A stretch of DNA of 64,000 nt from Euzebya tangerina. Lineage in GTDB: Bacteria; Actinomycetota; Nitriliruptoria; Euzebyales; Euzebyaceae. The translations under genes were made by a program, and so were the position numbers. The stretch is taken from assembly GCF_003074135.1 (NCBI RefSeq), contig NZ_PPDK01000001.1, positions 744,001-808,000 of the forward strand. The letters run 5' to 3'. Shown here piece after piece: positions 1 through 8,613 of this stretch; the first letter of the stretch is position 1, and every line of letters begins with the position of its first letter. The notes under the pieces were generated by a model. It was not told where the DNA came from and searched no databases. It saw nothing but the letters and a program-made list of their open reading frames with translations.

Positions 1-189
1 AAGGCGGAGATCTACCGCACACTTCACCAGCACGCGGCGAGGGGCGGCTGCGTCCTCATCGTCTCCTCCGACATCGAGGAGGTGGCGCGGGTCTCCCACC
101 GGGTCCTGGTCATGCGCGACGGTGGCATCGTCGCGGAGTTGCACGGCGCCGAAGAAGCCGACATCGCGGCGCGGGCGATGGCCGCATGA
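1..189 (+). CDS. Sugar ABC transporter ATP-binding protein, C-terminal end (partial)
   Basis: Only the last 62 residues are inside the window; the frame is open from base 1 to the TGA at 187-189. The segment IVSSDIEEVARVSHRVLVMR followed by a short beta region is typical of the second ATPase domain of RbsA/XylG-type importers (D-loop/H-loop area, with SSDIEE where the switch histidine region lies). It overlaps the start of the permease gene by 4 bases (ATGA), so the two are co-translated. It would energise uptake of a monosaccharide with the following permease; the substrate cannot be told from this fragment. Confidence 0.85.
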   Translation, partial: KAEIYRTLHQHAARGGCVLIVSSDIEEVARVSHRVLVMRDGGIVAELHGAEEADIAARAMAA

Positions 190-1202
190 CGGCGTCCACC
201 CACGCGACGAACGACTCCACCGGGCCGGTCACACCGACTCACGACGCACCAGGGTCCGGCCGCTCCCGCCGGCGACTGCGGGGTGCCCGCAACCAGGGGC
301 TCCTGGTGATGCTGACGCTGCTCGTCGTCACGTTCTCGGTCATCAGCCCCTTCTTCCTGCGCCTCAACAACTTCTTGGACATGGGGGCGGTGGTCGGGAT
401 CCTCGGGCTGATGGCCGTGGCCCAGACGCTGCTCATCGTCTCCGGAGGCATCGACATCTCGCTCGGCTCCAACGCGGCGGTCTGTGCGGTGAGCTTGGTC
501 ATCCTCCATCAGGGCGGCCTGCCGATCTGGGTTGCCGCCGGCCTCGCGCTGTGCATCGGCATCGGCATCGGCCTGTTCAACGGCGTCATCACCGTGTGGG
601 GCGGCATCGACCCGCTGGTGACGACGCTGGGCACCCTGTCGATCTTCCAGGGCCTGGCGTTCACGATCTCGGGAACCCGGACGATGATCATCCGGTCTGA
701 GAGCTTCGCGTTCCTCGGCCGCGGCGACGTGCTCGGCGTGCCCATGCCCCTGCTGCTGTTCGCCCTGGCCATGGGGCTGGGCTTGTTCGTCGAGCGCCGG
801 ACCCGCTTCGGCCGAGCCGTCTACGCCGTCGGGGGGAACCTCGAGGCAGCCCGGAACTCCGGCCTGCACGTCGACCGGATCCGGCTGGTCCTCTACGTCC
901 TGTCCGGTGCCTCAGCCGCGATGGCCGGGATCATCGTGGCCTCCCAGCTGAGCTCCGCGGCCCCGCAGATCGGCGCCTCCTATCTGCTCAGCGTCATCAC
1001 CGCGGTGATCCTCGGCGGCGCCAGCCTGCGGGGCGGCCGCGGCTCGCTGGTCGGCACCCTCATCGCCGTCGCCATCCTCGGCGTGCTGCAGAACGGCTTC
1101 GCGCTGCTCCAGTGGTCAGCGTTCGCCCAGAGCATCGTCCTCGGCATCTTCCTGATCGTCGCGGTCCTCGTGGACCAGCGGCTTCGCACCCGAACCACCT
1201 AG
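186..1202 (+). CDS. RbsC-type sugar ABC transporter permease
   Basis: A 338-residue, strongly hydrophobic protein with about eight to ten membrane segments after a basic 40-residue N-terminal tail. It has the family features VVSGGIDISLG-like (IVSGGIDISLG near residue 80), GIGIGLFNGVI, DPLVTTLGTLSIFQG and the C-terminal VILGGASLRGGRGSL block of the branched-chain/monosaccharide permease family (BPD_transp_2). It follows the ATPase with a 4-base overlap and is followed 10 bases later by the 2-oxoacid dehydrogenase genes, so the imported compound probably feeds that operon. Substrate unknown; ribose-, xylose- or polyol-like compounds are typical of the family. Confidence 0.9.
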   Translation: MTASTHATNDSTGPVTPTHDAPGSGRSRRRLRGARNQGLLVMLTLLVVTFSVISPFFLRLNNFLDMGAVVGILGLMAVAQTLLIVSGGIDISLGSNAAVCAVSLVILHQGGLPIWVAAGLALCIGIGIGLFNGVITVWGGIDPLVTTLGTLSIFQGLAFTISGTRTMIIRSESFAFLGRGDVLGVPMPLLLFALAMGLGLFVERRTRFGRAVYAVGGNLEAARNSGLHVDRIRLVLYVLSGASAAMAGIIVASQLSSAAPQIGASYLLSVITAVILGGASLRGGRGSLVGTLIAVAILGVLQNGFALLQWSAFAQSIVLGIFLIVAVLVDQRLRTRTT

Positions 1203-1212
1203 GGGAACTCCG

Positions 1213-2229
1213 TTGCCACCGTCCACCGCAGACCTTCGCCAGCCACCACAGGTCACCCTGCCGTCGCTCACCGACGTCGGGGAGTCCGAGGCGCTGGCGC
1301 TGTACCGGTCGATGTTCCTGATCCGCCGCTTCGAGGAGACGGGCAACGAGCTGTTCCTCAAGGGCCGGGTGCCCGGCACCATCCACCTCTGCCTGGGTCA
1401 GGAGGCCGTGGTCGTCGGCACCTCTGCAGCACTCGAGCCCGAGGACCGGATCACGTTGACTCATCGCGGCCACGGACAGGCGCTGGCCAAGGGTGTCGCG
1501 CCCGGTCCGCTGTTGGCCGAGATCATGGGCAAGGTCGACGGCGTCTGCCGCGGCATGGGCGGCTCCCTCCACGTCGGGGACTGGAGCGTCGGCGCACTCC
1601 CGGCCATCGCCATCGTCGGTGCCTCCAGCCCCATCGCCACCGGCCTGGCCTTCGCCGCCAAACGACAGGGTACGGGACGAGTGGTCGTCAACTACTTCGG
1701 CGACGGTGCCGCCTCCAAGGGCGAGTTGCACGAGGCCATGAACCTCGCCGCCCTGTGGGAGCTCCCGGTCATCTTCCTGTGCGAGAACAACGTCTACGCC
1801 TCGACGACCCACATCAGCGAGTACCTGCCGAACGACACGATCGCGGAGCGCGCCACGGCCTACCGAATGCCAGGTGTCTCCGTCTACGGCAACGACCCGC
1901 TGACCGTTCGACAGGCCGTGGCAACGGCAGCGGAACGCGCCCGCCGAGGTGGCGGACCGACGCTGGTGGAGTGCCTCACGTATCGCCGTGGCGGACACAA
2001 ACGCGACGACCCCGGCAGCTACCGCAACGACGACGAGGTCGCAGCGTGGATGGCCCGTGACCCCGTTCCGGCCTTCCGCGCTCGGCTGCTGGACGAGACC
2101 GGGCTGACGGCGGCCGACGTGGAAGCCGTGGAGGCGGCAGTCGAGGCCGAACTCGACGACGCCCAACGCTTCGCCCACGAGTCCCCCCACCCCCCGCTGG
2201 AGCAGCGACTGGAGTTCGTCCATGCCTGA
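1213..2229 (+). CDS. TPP-dependent 2-oxoacid/acetoin dehydrogenase E1 alpha subunit
   Basis: 338 residues from a TTG start with an AGGGGAAC ribosome site just upstream. The thiamine diphosphate fold is clear: GDGAASKGELHEAMNLAALW carries the GDG-to-N Mg-TPP motif, and HRGHGQALAKG and GMGGSLHVGD are typical of the E1 alpha subunits of pyruvate/acetoin/branched-chain dehydrogenases. The phosphorylation-loop-like YRRGGHKRDDPGSYR follows. Together with the next two genes it forms an E1alpha/E1beta/E2 module that oxidatively decarboxylates a 2-oxoacid (or cleaves acetoin) to an acyl-CoA. The stop overlaps the E1 beta start. No E3 gene lies in the run, so a shared lipoamide dehydrogenase must serve it. 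Confidence 0.9.
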   Translation: MPPSTADLRQPPQVTLPSLTDVGESEALALYRSMFLIRRFEETGNELFLKGRVPGTIHLCLGQEAVVVGTSAALEPEDRITLTHRGHGQALAKGVAPGPLLAEIMGKVDGVCRGMGGSLHVGDWSVGALPAIAIVGASSPIATGLAFAAKRQGTGRVVVNYFGDGAASKGELHEAMNLAALWELPVIFLCENNVYASTTHISEYLPNDTIAERATAYRMPGVSVYGNDPLTVRQAVATAAERARRGGGPTLVECLTYRRGGHKRDDPGSYRNDDEVAAWMARDPVPAFRARLLDETGLTAADVEAVEAAVEAELDDAQRFAHESPHPPLEQRLEFVHA

Positions 2230-3259
2230 CACCGCAACCGCAAGCCCCGGCCCCCGGTCCGAACGGGGGATGACCATCGTCGAGGCGATGCGCCAGGTCC
2301 TCCGGGAGGAGATGCGGCGCGACACCGACGTGTTCGTGCTCGGTGAGGACATCGTCGTCGGCGGGGCATTCCTGGTCACGCTCGGGCTGGCCGAGGAGAT
2401 GGGCACCGACCGGGTCATCAACACGCCCATCTCCGAGGCTGGATTCCTGGGCCTGTCGATCGGGGCCGCCATCGAGGGCCTGCGTCCGGTGGTCGACTTC
2501 CAGTACGGCGACTTCCTGTACACCGCCGCGGACCAGTTGATCCAACAGGCAGCCAAGTTGCGCTACATGTCCGGCGGGCAGGTCACGATCCCGCTCGTCA
2601 TCCAGTTACCGACCGGCGCGTCGGGGCGGGGGGCCCAACACGCCAACTCGATGGAGAACCTCTTCTTCGGGCTGCCCGGGATCCACATCGTCACCCCCAG
2701 CACGCCAGCCGATGCCCGAGGGCTGCTCTCCGCTGCGATCCGCAGCGACGACGTCGTGCTCTACATCGTGCACAAGCACCTGTACGGCAGCCGCGGACGG
2801 CCGCTCGAACACGCCGACACCAGCACCGGCGACATCGGCGACATCGAAGTGCCCATCGGCGTGGCCGACGTCAAGCGGACCGGGTCGGACCTCACGGTCG
2901 TCGCCAACCACGTGATGGTCCACCACGCACTCCGCGCGGCGGGGACACTGGCCGATGAGGGCATCGACGTGGAGGTGATCGACCCCCGAACGCTCGTGCC
3001 CTTCGACCTCGACACCGTTCTCGCCTCGGTCGAGAAGACCGGCCGTCTGCTGGTCTGCGAGGAGAACCCCGGGCGCGGCGGCTGGGGTCCGTGGCTCATC
3101 AGCCAGGTGGCCGAGCACGCGCTGTTCAGCCTGGACGCTCCGGTGCGGCGGCTGGCCGCCGATGACACGCCCATCCCCTTCTCGCCGCCCCTGGAGAAGG
3201 CCAGCCTGCCCTCGCTCGAGGGCATCACCGCCACGATCCGGGAGATGTGCCATGGCTGA
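2222..3259 (+). CDS. TPP-dependent 2-oxoacid/acetoin dehydrogenase E1 beta subunit
   Basis: 345 residues; start ATG overlaps the E1 alpha stop by 8 bases. Family blocks present include VFVLGEDIVVGGAF, NTPISEAGFLGLSIGAA (conserved E near the TPP aminopyrimidine), EFQYGDF-like VVDFQYGDFLY, RGAQHANSMENLF (usually RGGxxHSQS.E; here AQHANS) and the C-terminal transketolase domain with VIDPRTLVPFDLDTV and GRLLVCEE. It completes the E1 heterotetramer. Length matches the family. The deviation at HSQS may relate to acceptor substrate but that is an inference. Confidence 0.9.
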   Translation: MPDTATASPGPRSERGMTIVEAMRQVLREEMRRDTDVFVLGEDIVVGGAFLVTLGLAEEMGTDRVINTPISEAGFLGLSIGAAIEGLRPVVDFQYGDFLYTAADQLIQQAAKLRYMSGGQVTIPLVIQLPTGASGRGAQHANSMENLFFGLPGIHIVTPSTPADARGLLSAAIRSDDVVLYIVHKHLYGSRGRPLEHADTSTGDIGDIEVPIGVADVKRTGSDLTVVANHVMVHHALRAAGTLADEGIDVEVIDPRTLVPFDLDTVLASVEKTGRLLVCEENPGRGGWGPWLISQVAEHALFSLDAPVRRLAADDTPIPFSPPLEKASLPSLEGITATIREMCHG

Positions 3260-4508
3260 GGACGGTTCTCCTGATGGCCTCGTTCGTGTGGCGGTCGACC
3301 TGCCCCACGTCGGCGAGGCCATCGCCGAGGCCACGCTGGTCGAGTGGCGTGTCGACGTCGGCGACCACGTCACGAAGGGCGAGGTGATGTTCGAGGTCGA
3401 CGTGGACAAGGCCGTCGTGGAGATCGAGTCCTTCGTCGACGGAGTGGTCCTCGAGCTGTTGGTCGAGCGGGACACGTTCGTGATGCCCGGGCAACGCATC
3501 GCCGTAGTCGGGGTCGCGCCCGACGGCGTGCCGCTGGATGCGGAGGTGCTTGCCGAGCCCGACGAGGATGCCGGGCCCGACGAGGATGCCCAGCCCGCGG
3601 CTGTTGGCGCCGGCGCGGGCGGCTCGGCGTCGAGGGCTGACCGCGATGCAGCCCAGACCACGGGGTCCCGGCATGCGGGTGGCGGACGGCCGACGGTCTC
3701 GCCCCGCGCACGGAGACTGGCCGCCGACCGGGACATCGACCTCTCCCAGGTCGCAGGCAGCGGACCAGGCGGCGTGGTGACCGAGGACGATGTGGCACGC
3801 CACGCGTCTGTCGACGGAGCCGTTGCGGCAGCCCTCCCACCCGAGGAGACAGACGGGAGCCCGCTGGGGGATCACCGGCAGCGCGTGGCCGACGCAACAA
3901 CCCGGAGCAAGCAAGAGGTCCCGCACTTCTACCTCGATGTGGAGGTCGACGCGACGCCGCTGGAAGCCCATCGCGCACAGCAGCCGGAGCGGCCCTCGGT
4001 GACTGCGTACGTGGTGGCGGCGTGTGCACAGGCACTCCGGGACGCGCCAGAGCACGACGCACACTACCGACGTGGTCGACTGATCTCGCACGCGACCCCA
4101 CGGATCGGAGTGGCGGTAGCGGCCGAGAGTGGCCTGGCCGTCCCCATCGTCGTCGACCCGCCGGCTGACGTCGGCGCGCTGGCCGGTGCACTGCACGACG
4201 CCACAGCTCGTGCCCGGTCGCAGCGGCTGAACGCCGAGGACTTCGGCGAGCGGTCGCTGGTCGTCTCCAACCTGGGCATGTTCGGCATCGACCGGGTCCT
4301 ACCGATCATCTCCCAGCCCGACCCCTACATCCTCGGCGTCGGCAGGATCACCGACCAGGCCGTCGTGGCTGACGGTCAGGTCGTCCCGGGGCGCCGGCTG
4401 ATCCTGACCCTGTCGGTCGACCACCGAGCGCAGGACGGCGCCGCCGCTTCCGCCTTCCTGGCTGCTGTTGCCCGGCTGCTCGAGACACCCGAGGCGTGGA
4501 CCCGATGA
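3252..4508 (+). CDS. Dihydrolipoamide acyltransferase E2 component
   Basis: 418 residues from ATG 3252, which overlaps the E1 beta stop; an upstream in-frame extension lies inside E1 beta and is rejected. Domain order: one lipoyl domain (residues about 10-85, with VDKAVVEIES, where the Lys of DKA is lipoylated), an Ala/Asp/Gly-rich linker, a peripheral-subunit-binding domain (about 150-185, VSPRARRLAADRDIDLSQV and GSGPGGVVTEDDV), and a catalytic acyltransferase domain ending in the active-site-like DHRAQDGAAASAFL (DHRxxDG family motif). It accepts the acyl group from E1 and passes it to CoA. One lipoyl domain per chain is usual for actinobacterial BCKDH/acetoin-type E2. Confidence 0.92.
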   Translation: MAEDGSPDGLVRVAVDLPHVGEAIAEATLVEWRVDVGDHVTKGEVMFEVDVDKAVVEIESFVDGVVLELLVERDTFVMPGQRIAVVGVAPDGVPLDAEVLAEPDEDAGPDEDAQPAAVGAGAGGSASRADRDAAQTTGSRHAGGGRPTVSPRARRLAADRDIDLSQVAGSGPGGVVTEDDVARHASVDGAVAAALPPEETDGSPLGDHRQRVADATTRSKQEVPHFYLDVEVDATPLEAHRAQQPERPSVTAYVVAACAQALRDAPEHDAHYRRGRLISHATPRIGVAVAAESGLAVPIVVDPPADVGALAGALHDATARARSQRLNAEDFGERSLVVSNLGMFGIDRVLPIISQPDPYILGVGRITDQAVVADGQVVPGRRLILTLSVDHRAQDGAAASAFLAAVARLLETPEAWTR

Positions 4509-4912
4509 GCCGGGGCCCGATGAGTGTCATCACGATCGACACCCGCGCCACCTGGGATGCCCAGGACGTCACCGACCTGGTCGCTGCGGCGATCCCCGAC
4601 GACGCCGGCAACACGCTGCTGCTGTCGACGCCGCACACCACGGTGGCGCTGGTCGTCGCCCCAGCCGATGAGCCGATGCTGCGCGACTTCATCCGGTTGG
4701 CCAAGCGCTGGCCTGCCGACCTGGGCCCCTTCGAGCACTGGCTCGAGGACAACCCGAACGCCGAGGCTCACATCCAGAGCGCGGCCTTCGGAACCCGGTT
4801 GCTGGTGTCGCAGGAGGAGGGCTCGTTGGTGCTGGGAACCTACCAACGGATCGTGCTGCTCGAGTTCGACGGGCCACGCACCCGGACCATCGACGTGCGA
4901 GGTGTGACGTGA
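4505..4912 (+). CDS. YjbQ/UPF0047 family protein
   Basis: 135 residues from ATG 4505 (ATGA overlap with the E2 stop); an ATG nine bases earlier is also possible. The sequence carries the UPF0047 pattern: TPHTTVALVV, the mid-protein EAHIQSAAFG (His in HIQ/HLKA position) and a C-terminal GTYQRIVLLEFDGPRTR. Members are small trimeric metal-binding proteins; E. coli YjbQ has weak thiamine-phosphate synthase activity. Its position beside a TPP-dependent enzyme is suggestive but its true role is unknown. Confidence 0.85.
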   Translation: MSRGPMSVITIDTRATWDAQDVTDLVAAAIPDDAGNTLLLSTPHTTVALVVAPADEPMLRDFIRLAKRWPADLGPFEHWLEDNPNAEAHIQSAAFGTRLLVSQEEGSLVLGTYQRIVLLEFDGPRTRTIDVRGVT

Positions 4913-5388
4913 GAATCCCCATCGGCAGCGACGCCAACGGATACGGACTCAAGGAGCACGTCAAGGCCTGGCTGACCGAGCATGGCCACGAGCCGGTCGA
5001 CCTGGGCTGCACCGGCCCCGACGACGGCGAGGACTACCCCGACGTGGCGCTCAGGCTCGCTCGGAGCGTCGTGGCCGAGGACCACGACCGGGCCATCCTC
5101 ATCTGCGGGACGGGCATCGGCATGGCGATCACGGCGAACAAGGTGCCCGGGGTCAGAGCCGCCTGCGCGCACGACCCCTACTCGGCGGAGCGGGCGCGGA
5201 AGTCCAACAACGCCCAGGTCCTGACCTTGGGTGCACAGATCATCGGGCCGCAGGTCGTCGACGTGCTGCTCGACCACTGGATGCGCTCGGAGTTCGCCGG
5301 TGGCCGTTCGGCGCGCAAGGTCGCCAAGATCAACGCGCTCGATGCTGCTCACCCCCCGACCGAGTCATCCCCCGACGAAAGCTCGTAG
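4909..5388 (+). CDS. RpiB/LacAB family sugar-phosphate isomerase, variant active site
   Basis: 159 residues from GTG 4909 (GTGA overlap with the preceding gene). RpiB fold markers are present: GSDANGYGLKEHVK at the N-terminus, ICGTGIGMAITANKVPGVRA (catalytic Cys loop) and ERARKSNNAQVLTLGAQIIG. Two places differ from ordinary RpiB: the usual SDHAG is SDANG, and the usual HNDANVL is SNNAQVL, so two commonly conserved histidines are missing. Family members with such changes act on other substrates (galactose-6-phosphate, erythrulose/sugar-acid phosphates). It is likely a pathway-specific isomerase rather than the housekeeping ribose-5-phosphate isomerase. Confidence 0.85.
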   Translation: MRIPIGSDANGYGLKEHVKAWLTEHGHEPVDLGCTGPDDGEDYPDVALRLARSVVAEDHDRAILICGTGIGMAITANKVPGVRAACAHDPYSAERARKSNNAQVLTLGAQIIGPQVVDVLLDHWMRSEFAGGRSARKVAKINALDAAHPPTESSPDESS

Positions 5389-5392
5389 GCAC

Positions 5393-6799
5393 ATGGACAC
5401 CTCCTCGATCAGCTCCTCACTTCGATCAGACCAGGTCCTCACCGGGGACGACGAGGTCCAGAAGCGGTCCCGTGATTGGTGGCCGCTGGCGTACGTGCGG
5501 GAATCCCGTGGTGAGCTCGCACCCATGCCAGCGGCGGTGGTCCGACCGGAGAGCACCGATCAGGTGGCCGACATCGTTCGCTGGGCCGCCCGTGAGGGCC
5601 ACTCGGTGGTGGTTCGTGGGGGCGGCTCCGGCGTGTGCGGTGCGGCCACGCCGCCGGGTGGCGCGGTGGTCCTCGAGACCACCGCGCTGGATGAGATCCA
5701 GATCGACGTCGACGCCAAGATCGTGACCGTCGGCGCCGGTGTCTTCGGCGACCGCCTGGAGGCCGCGCTCAACGCCGAAGGGCTGACGCTCGGCCACTCG
5801 CCGCAGTCGGTGGCGGTCTCGACCGTCGGCGGCTGGATCGGGACGTCTTCGGCCGGGCAGATGACCCCCGGGTACGGCTTCATCGAGGACCACGTGATCG
5901 GACTGACCGCCGTCCTGGCCGACGGGACGGTCGTCGACCTCAAACCGACACCGCGCTCGGCAGTCGGGCCGGATCTTCGGCGGCTGCTGATCGGCTCGGA
6001 AGGTCGGTTCGGCGTCGTCACCCAAGTCGTGCTGTCCTGTCATCCGGCCCTGCGAGGGATGGTGTGGCGCGCCCACCAGCTGCCCGATTTCGCCGCGACC
6101 TGGGCGTTGGCCCACACGATCCAGCACAGTGGCGCGGGCCCGACCGTGCTGCGGGGCTGGGATGCCGACGACGCCACCGCGGCGTTCGGTTCGCTGGGCG
6201 CGCAGAGCGGAGCCGTGTCGGTCGTCGGGTTCGATGAGGCACTCCCAGGGCTGCAGGAACGGGCCGCCGTGGTCGAGCGGGCCGCTGCGGACCTGGGCGG
6301 CAGCCGTCTTGACGATGTCGCCTACGGTGAGGCGTGGTGGCAGCACCGGCTGGGTGCCGTCCACACGTTCCGCGACGTCCTCGGGCCCGAGCGCGCCTGG
6401 GGTGAGCTGACCATCCTGGACACGGTGGAGGTGTCGGTGTGCTGGCCCGACGTGGCTCGCACGTACGCCGCGATGACCGCGGCCATCAGTACTCACGCGG
6501 CCTGGGTGCGCTGTCACTACTCCCACGTCTTCGATGCCGGACTGGCGCTGTACTTCACCTTCGTCGTCGAGGGGGAGGACGTGGACGGCATGGAGGCGAC
6601 GTACCACCGCACCTGGGAGGCCGCCATGACCGCGTGCATCTCCTCGGGCGCGTCGGCATCGCACCATCACGGGATGGGTCGGCTCAAGGCCAAGTGGACC
6701 GCACAGGACGTCGGGGACGGTGCCGCCGCGCTCCTCGAGCGCATCACCACGAGCTGTGACCCCGCCGGTGTGCTCAACCCCGGCGCGCTGTTGCCGTGA
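5393..6799 (+). CDS. FAD-linked oxidase, AGPS/2-hydroxyacid oxidase type
   Basis: 468 residues from ATG 5393, four bases after the isomerase stop; an upstream open extension lies inside that gene. A PCMH-type FAD-binding domain fills the N-terminal half (VVRGGGSGVCGAATP and SVGGWIGTSSAGQMTPGYG), followed by FAD-oxidase C-terminal segments including SASHHHGMGRLKAKW, the His-rich motif of alkyldihydroxyacetonephosphate synthase and related D-2-hydroxyacid dehydrogenases, and a final DPAGVLNPGALL. In the operon it could oxidise a hydroxyacid to the 2-oxoacid used by the E1/E2 complex; this link is inference. Confidence 0.87.
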   Translation: MDTSSISSSLRSDQVLTGDDEVQKRSRDWWPLAYVRESRGELAPMPAAVVRPESTDQVADIVRWAAREGHSVVVRGGGSGVCGAATPPGGAVVLETTALDEIQIDVDAKIVTVGAGVFGDRLEAALNAEGLTLGHSPQSVAVSTVGGWIGTSSAGQMTPGYGFIEDHVIGLTAVLADGTVVDLKPTPRSAVGPDLRRLLIGSEGRFGVVTQVVLSCHPALRGMVWRAHQLPDFAATWALAHTIQHSGAGPTVLRGWDADDATAAFGSLGAQSGAVSVVGFDEALPGLQERAAVVERAAADLGGSRLDDVAYGEAWWQHRLGAVHTFRDVLGPERAWGELTILDTVEVSVCWPDVARTYAAMTAAISTHAAWVRCHYSHVFDAGLALYFTFVVEGEDVDGMEATYHRTWEAAMTACISSGASASHHHGMGRLKAKWTAQDVGDGAAALLERITTSCDPAGVLNPGALLP

Positions 6800-6850
6800 T
6801 GGTCGTCTGAGGCGTCGGCGTCGGTGCGCCAGGCCCTCGGGGTGGGTACG

Positions 6851-6856
6851 TAAGGT
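6851..6856 (+). promoter_or_regulatory. Putative -10 element for the GntR gene
   Basis: TAAGGT lies six bases before the ATG at 6863, the spacing expected for a leaderless actinobacterial transcript. The ATG at 6857 directly abuts the box. No convincing -35 hexamer is visible. Confidence 0.35.
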
Positions 6857-7654
6857 ATGGACATGTCTGCACCGCCGACCCTGGGCGATCTCGACCGAGA
6901 GTCACCCGTGCCGCTGTACGTGCAGATCGAACGTCGGTTGCACGGGATGATCGCCGCTGGGCAGCTGGGCACGGGGGCGCGAGTTCCCTCGGAGATCGAC
7001 CTCTCCGAGTCGTTCGGCGTATCCCGGATGACCGCTCGAAAGGCACTGGACCAACTGGTCGCGACCGGGATGCTGTTCCGGAAGCAGGGCAAGGGCACGT
7101 TTGTCTCCACCAGACGGATCGGGCATGGGCTCTCGACCAAGCTCAGCTTCTCCGCTGCGATGGACGCCCTGGGGTTCTCCCACGAGACGACGGTCCTGCG
7201 GGCCGGGATCGTGGATGCCCCGACGCACGTCGCGGCTGTCCTCGACCTGCCGGGCAGCGCAACGGTGGTGGAGGTCAAGCGGGTCCGTCACGTGGAGGGC
7301 GAGGCCGTGGCACTGCACGACACCTACGTGGTCTCGTCATACGCAGCCATCCTGGATCATGACCTGACCGGTTCGTTGACGCAGGCGATGACCGAGGTCG
7401 GCGCAGCGGTCGTCACCGCCAAGGACACCGTCTCAGCCACGCTCGCCGGACATGCCGTCGCTCGACACCTCGGCGTGGCAGAGGGCGCGCCGATCCTGCA
7501 GATCGTCGGTGTCGGTTATGCGGATTCGGCGAAGCCACTGCGCTACACCGAGGCGCAGTACCGAGGTGACCGGTTCACCTTTGATCTCGACGCAGGCCCG
7601 CCCTCGGAGCTCGGCTTCGACATCGCCGTGAAGACGATCGGTGATCTGCGATGA
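6857..7654 (+). CDS. GntR-family regulator with UTRA domain (HutC subfamily)
   Basis: 265 residues from ATG 6857 (263 from ATG 6863, which I favour because the -10-like TAAGGT ends six bases before it). N-terminal winged helix: PLYVQIERRLHGMI, SEIDLSESFGVSRMTARKAL, QGKGTFVS. The C-terminal UTRA ligand domain contains VEVKRVRHVEG, ISATLAGHAVARHLGV-like sequence and PLRYTEAQYRGDRFTF. Such regulators sense a sugar or sugar phosphate and control the adjacent catabolic operon, so it probably controls the upstream genes. Its stop overlaps the next start by 4 bases. Confidence 0.9.
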   Translation: MDMSAPPTLGDLDRESPVPLYVQIERRLHGMIAAGQLGTGARVPSEIDLSESFGVSRMTARKALDQLVATGMLFRKQGKGTFVSTRRIGHGLSTKLSFSAAMDALGFSHETTVLRAGIVDAPTHVAAVLDLPGSATVVEVKRVRHVEGEAVALHDTYVVSSYAAILDHDLTGSLTQAMTEVGAAVVTAKDTVSATLAGHAVARHLGVAEGAPILQIVGVGYADSAKPLRYTEAQYRGDRFTFDLDAGPPSELGFDIAVKTIGDLR

Positions 7655-8543
7655 GCGCGGCCGGGCGGGCAGTGAGGGGAATCCGATCCCTGCTGGGCCT
7701 GGCGCCACAACAGGAGCCTGACGGCTCCTACAAACCCTCCAAGCTGGCGCTTCGTCTGGCAACATCCGCGACCACCAACTTCAGCGATCGGCGGTACACG
7801 CCCTACGACGGACCACGGTCCCGGTCATGGTGCTCGCAACCGAAGCGAAGAACATGACCATGGCCAACGGCGAGCAGTTCTCGACGGGCAATCACCCGGT
7901 TGAGCTGTTCGTCCCCCTGCTCCACCTGCGCAACGCGGGCTTCGACGTCGAGATCGTGACACCCACCGGAGAGCCCGTCGCGCTGGAGATGTGGGCGTTC
8001 CCCACTGAGGACGCCGCGGTGTCGGCCATCCGCAACGAGCTCGAGCCGGACTTCGAGCAACCCCGACGTCTGGTGGACGTCGTGGCGGAGTCCTTCGATG
8101 AGCCAGGGCGGTATGCCGCCGTCTTCGTTCCCGGTGGGCACGGCGCGATGCTCGGCCTTCCCACCGACCCCAACGTCGGCGCCCTCCTTCGATGGGCACA
8201 CGACAACGGTGCCTTCACGATCAGCATCTGCCACGGACCAGCTGCGCTATTGGCCACCGCGCTGGGAGGCAACGAATTCCTCTACGAGGGCTACGACATG
8301 GCTGTCTTTCCGCACGTAGTGGACCGGCAGACACCCCGAATCGGTTACATGCCGGGGCACATGCCATGGCCGCTGAGCGACACGCTCGAGCAGTCCGGCG
8401 CGCGGATCGTCAACACCAAGGCTGACGAGACCGTCCACGTGGATCGCGGACTCATCACCGGAGCGAGTCCCCGTGCCGCCAACGCGCTGGGTGAGTTGGC
8501 AGCCACGACCCTCCTCGACGACGCACGAACCAGCGGTTGGTAG
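7651..8543 (+). pseudogene. hchA: HchA/Hsp31-type DJ-1 family deglycase, frameshifted
   Basis: The first part (7651 to about 7812, ending in RRYTPYDG) is read in one frame and the rest (from about 7812, TTVPVMVLATEAKN) in another; a single missing base near 7812 separates them. Joined, the product has HchA features: FSTGNHPVE (zinc-site His and Glu), FVPGGHGAMLGLP, ISICHGPAA with the nucleophilic Cys, QTPRIGYMPGHMPWPL, and GASPRAANALG at the end. HchA is a glyoxalase III/protein deglycase and chaperone. The start overlaps the GntR stop (ATGA). It is either a recently inactivated gene or a sequencing indel; an internal ATG at 7827 would drop a beta strand of the core. Confidence 0.8.
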
Positions 8544-8575
8544 CCGTGGCTGGAGGGCGCCTCGTGCGGATTACT

Positions 8576-8587
8576 GACTGATCAGTC
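8576..8587. promoter_or_regulatory. TetR operator (12-bp perfect palindrome)
   Basis: GACTGATCAGTC reads the same on both strands. It overlaps the expected -35 region of the TetR gene, whose -10-like TAGGGT is at 8599-8604. A 10/12 match stands before the lipoprotein gene at 9237-9248. Autorepression by the adjacent TetR protein is the simplest reading. Confidence 0.7.
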
Positions 8588-8613
8588 CAAAACGGTGGTA
8601 GGGTGTGGCATCG

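Noticed and set aside
1060-2556. 498-codon minus-strand frame across the permease and E1 genes
   Set aside because: Shadow of strongly supported genes on the plus strand; no domain of its own.
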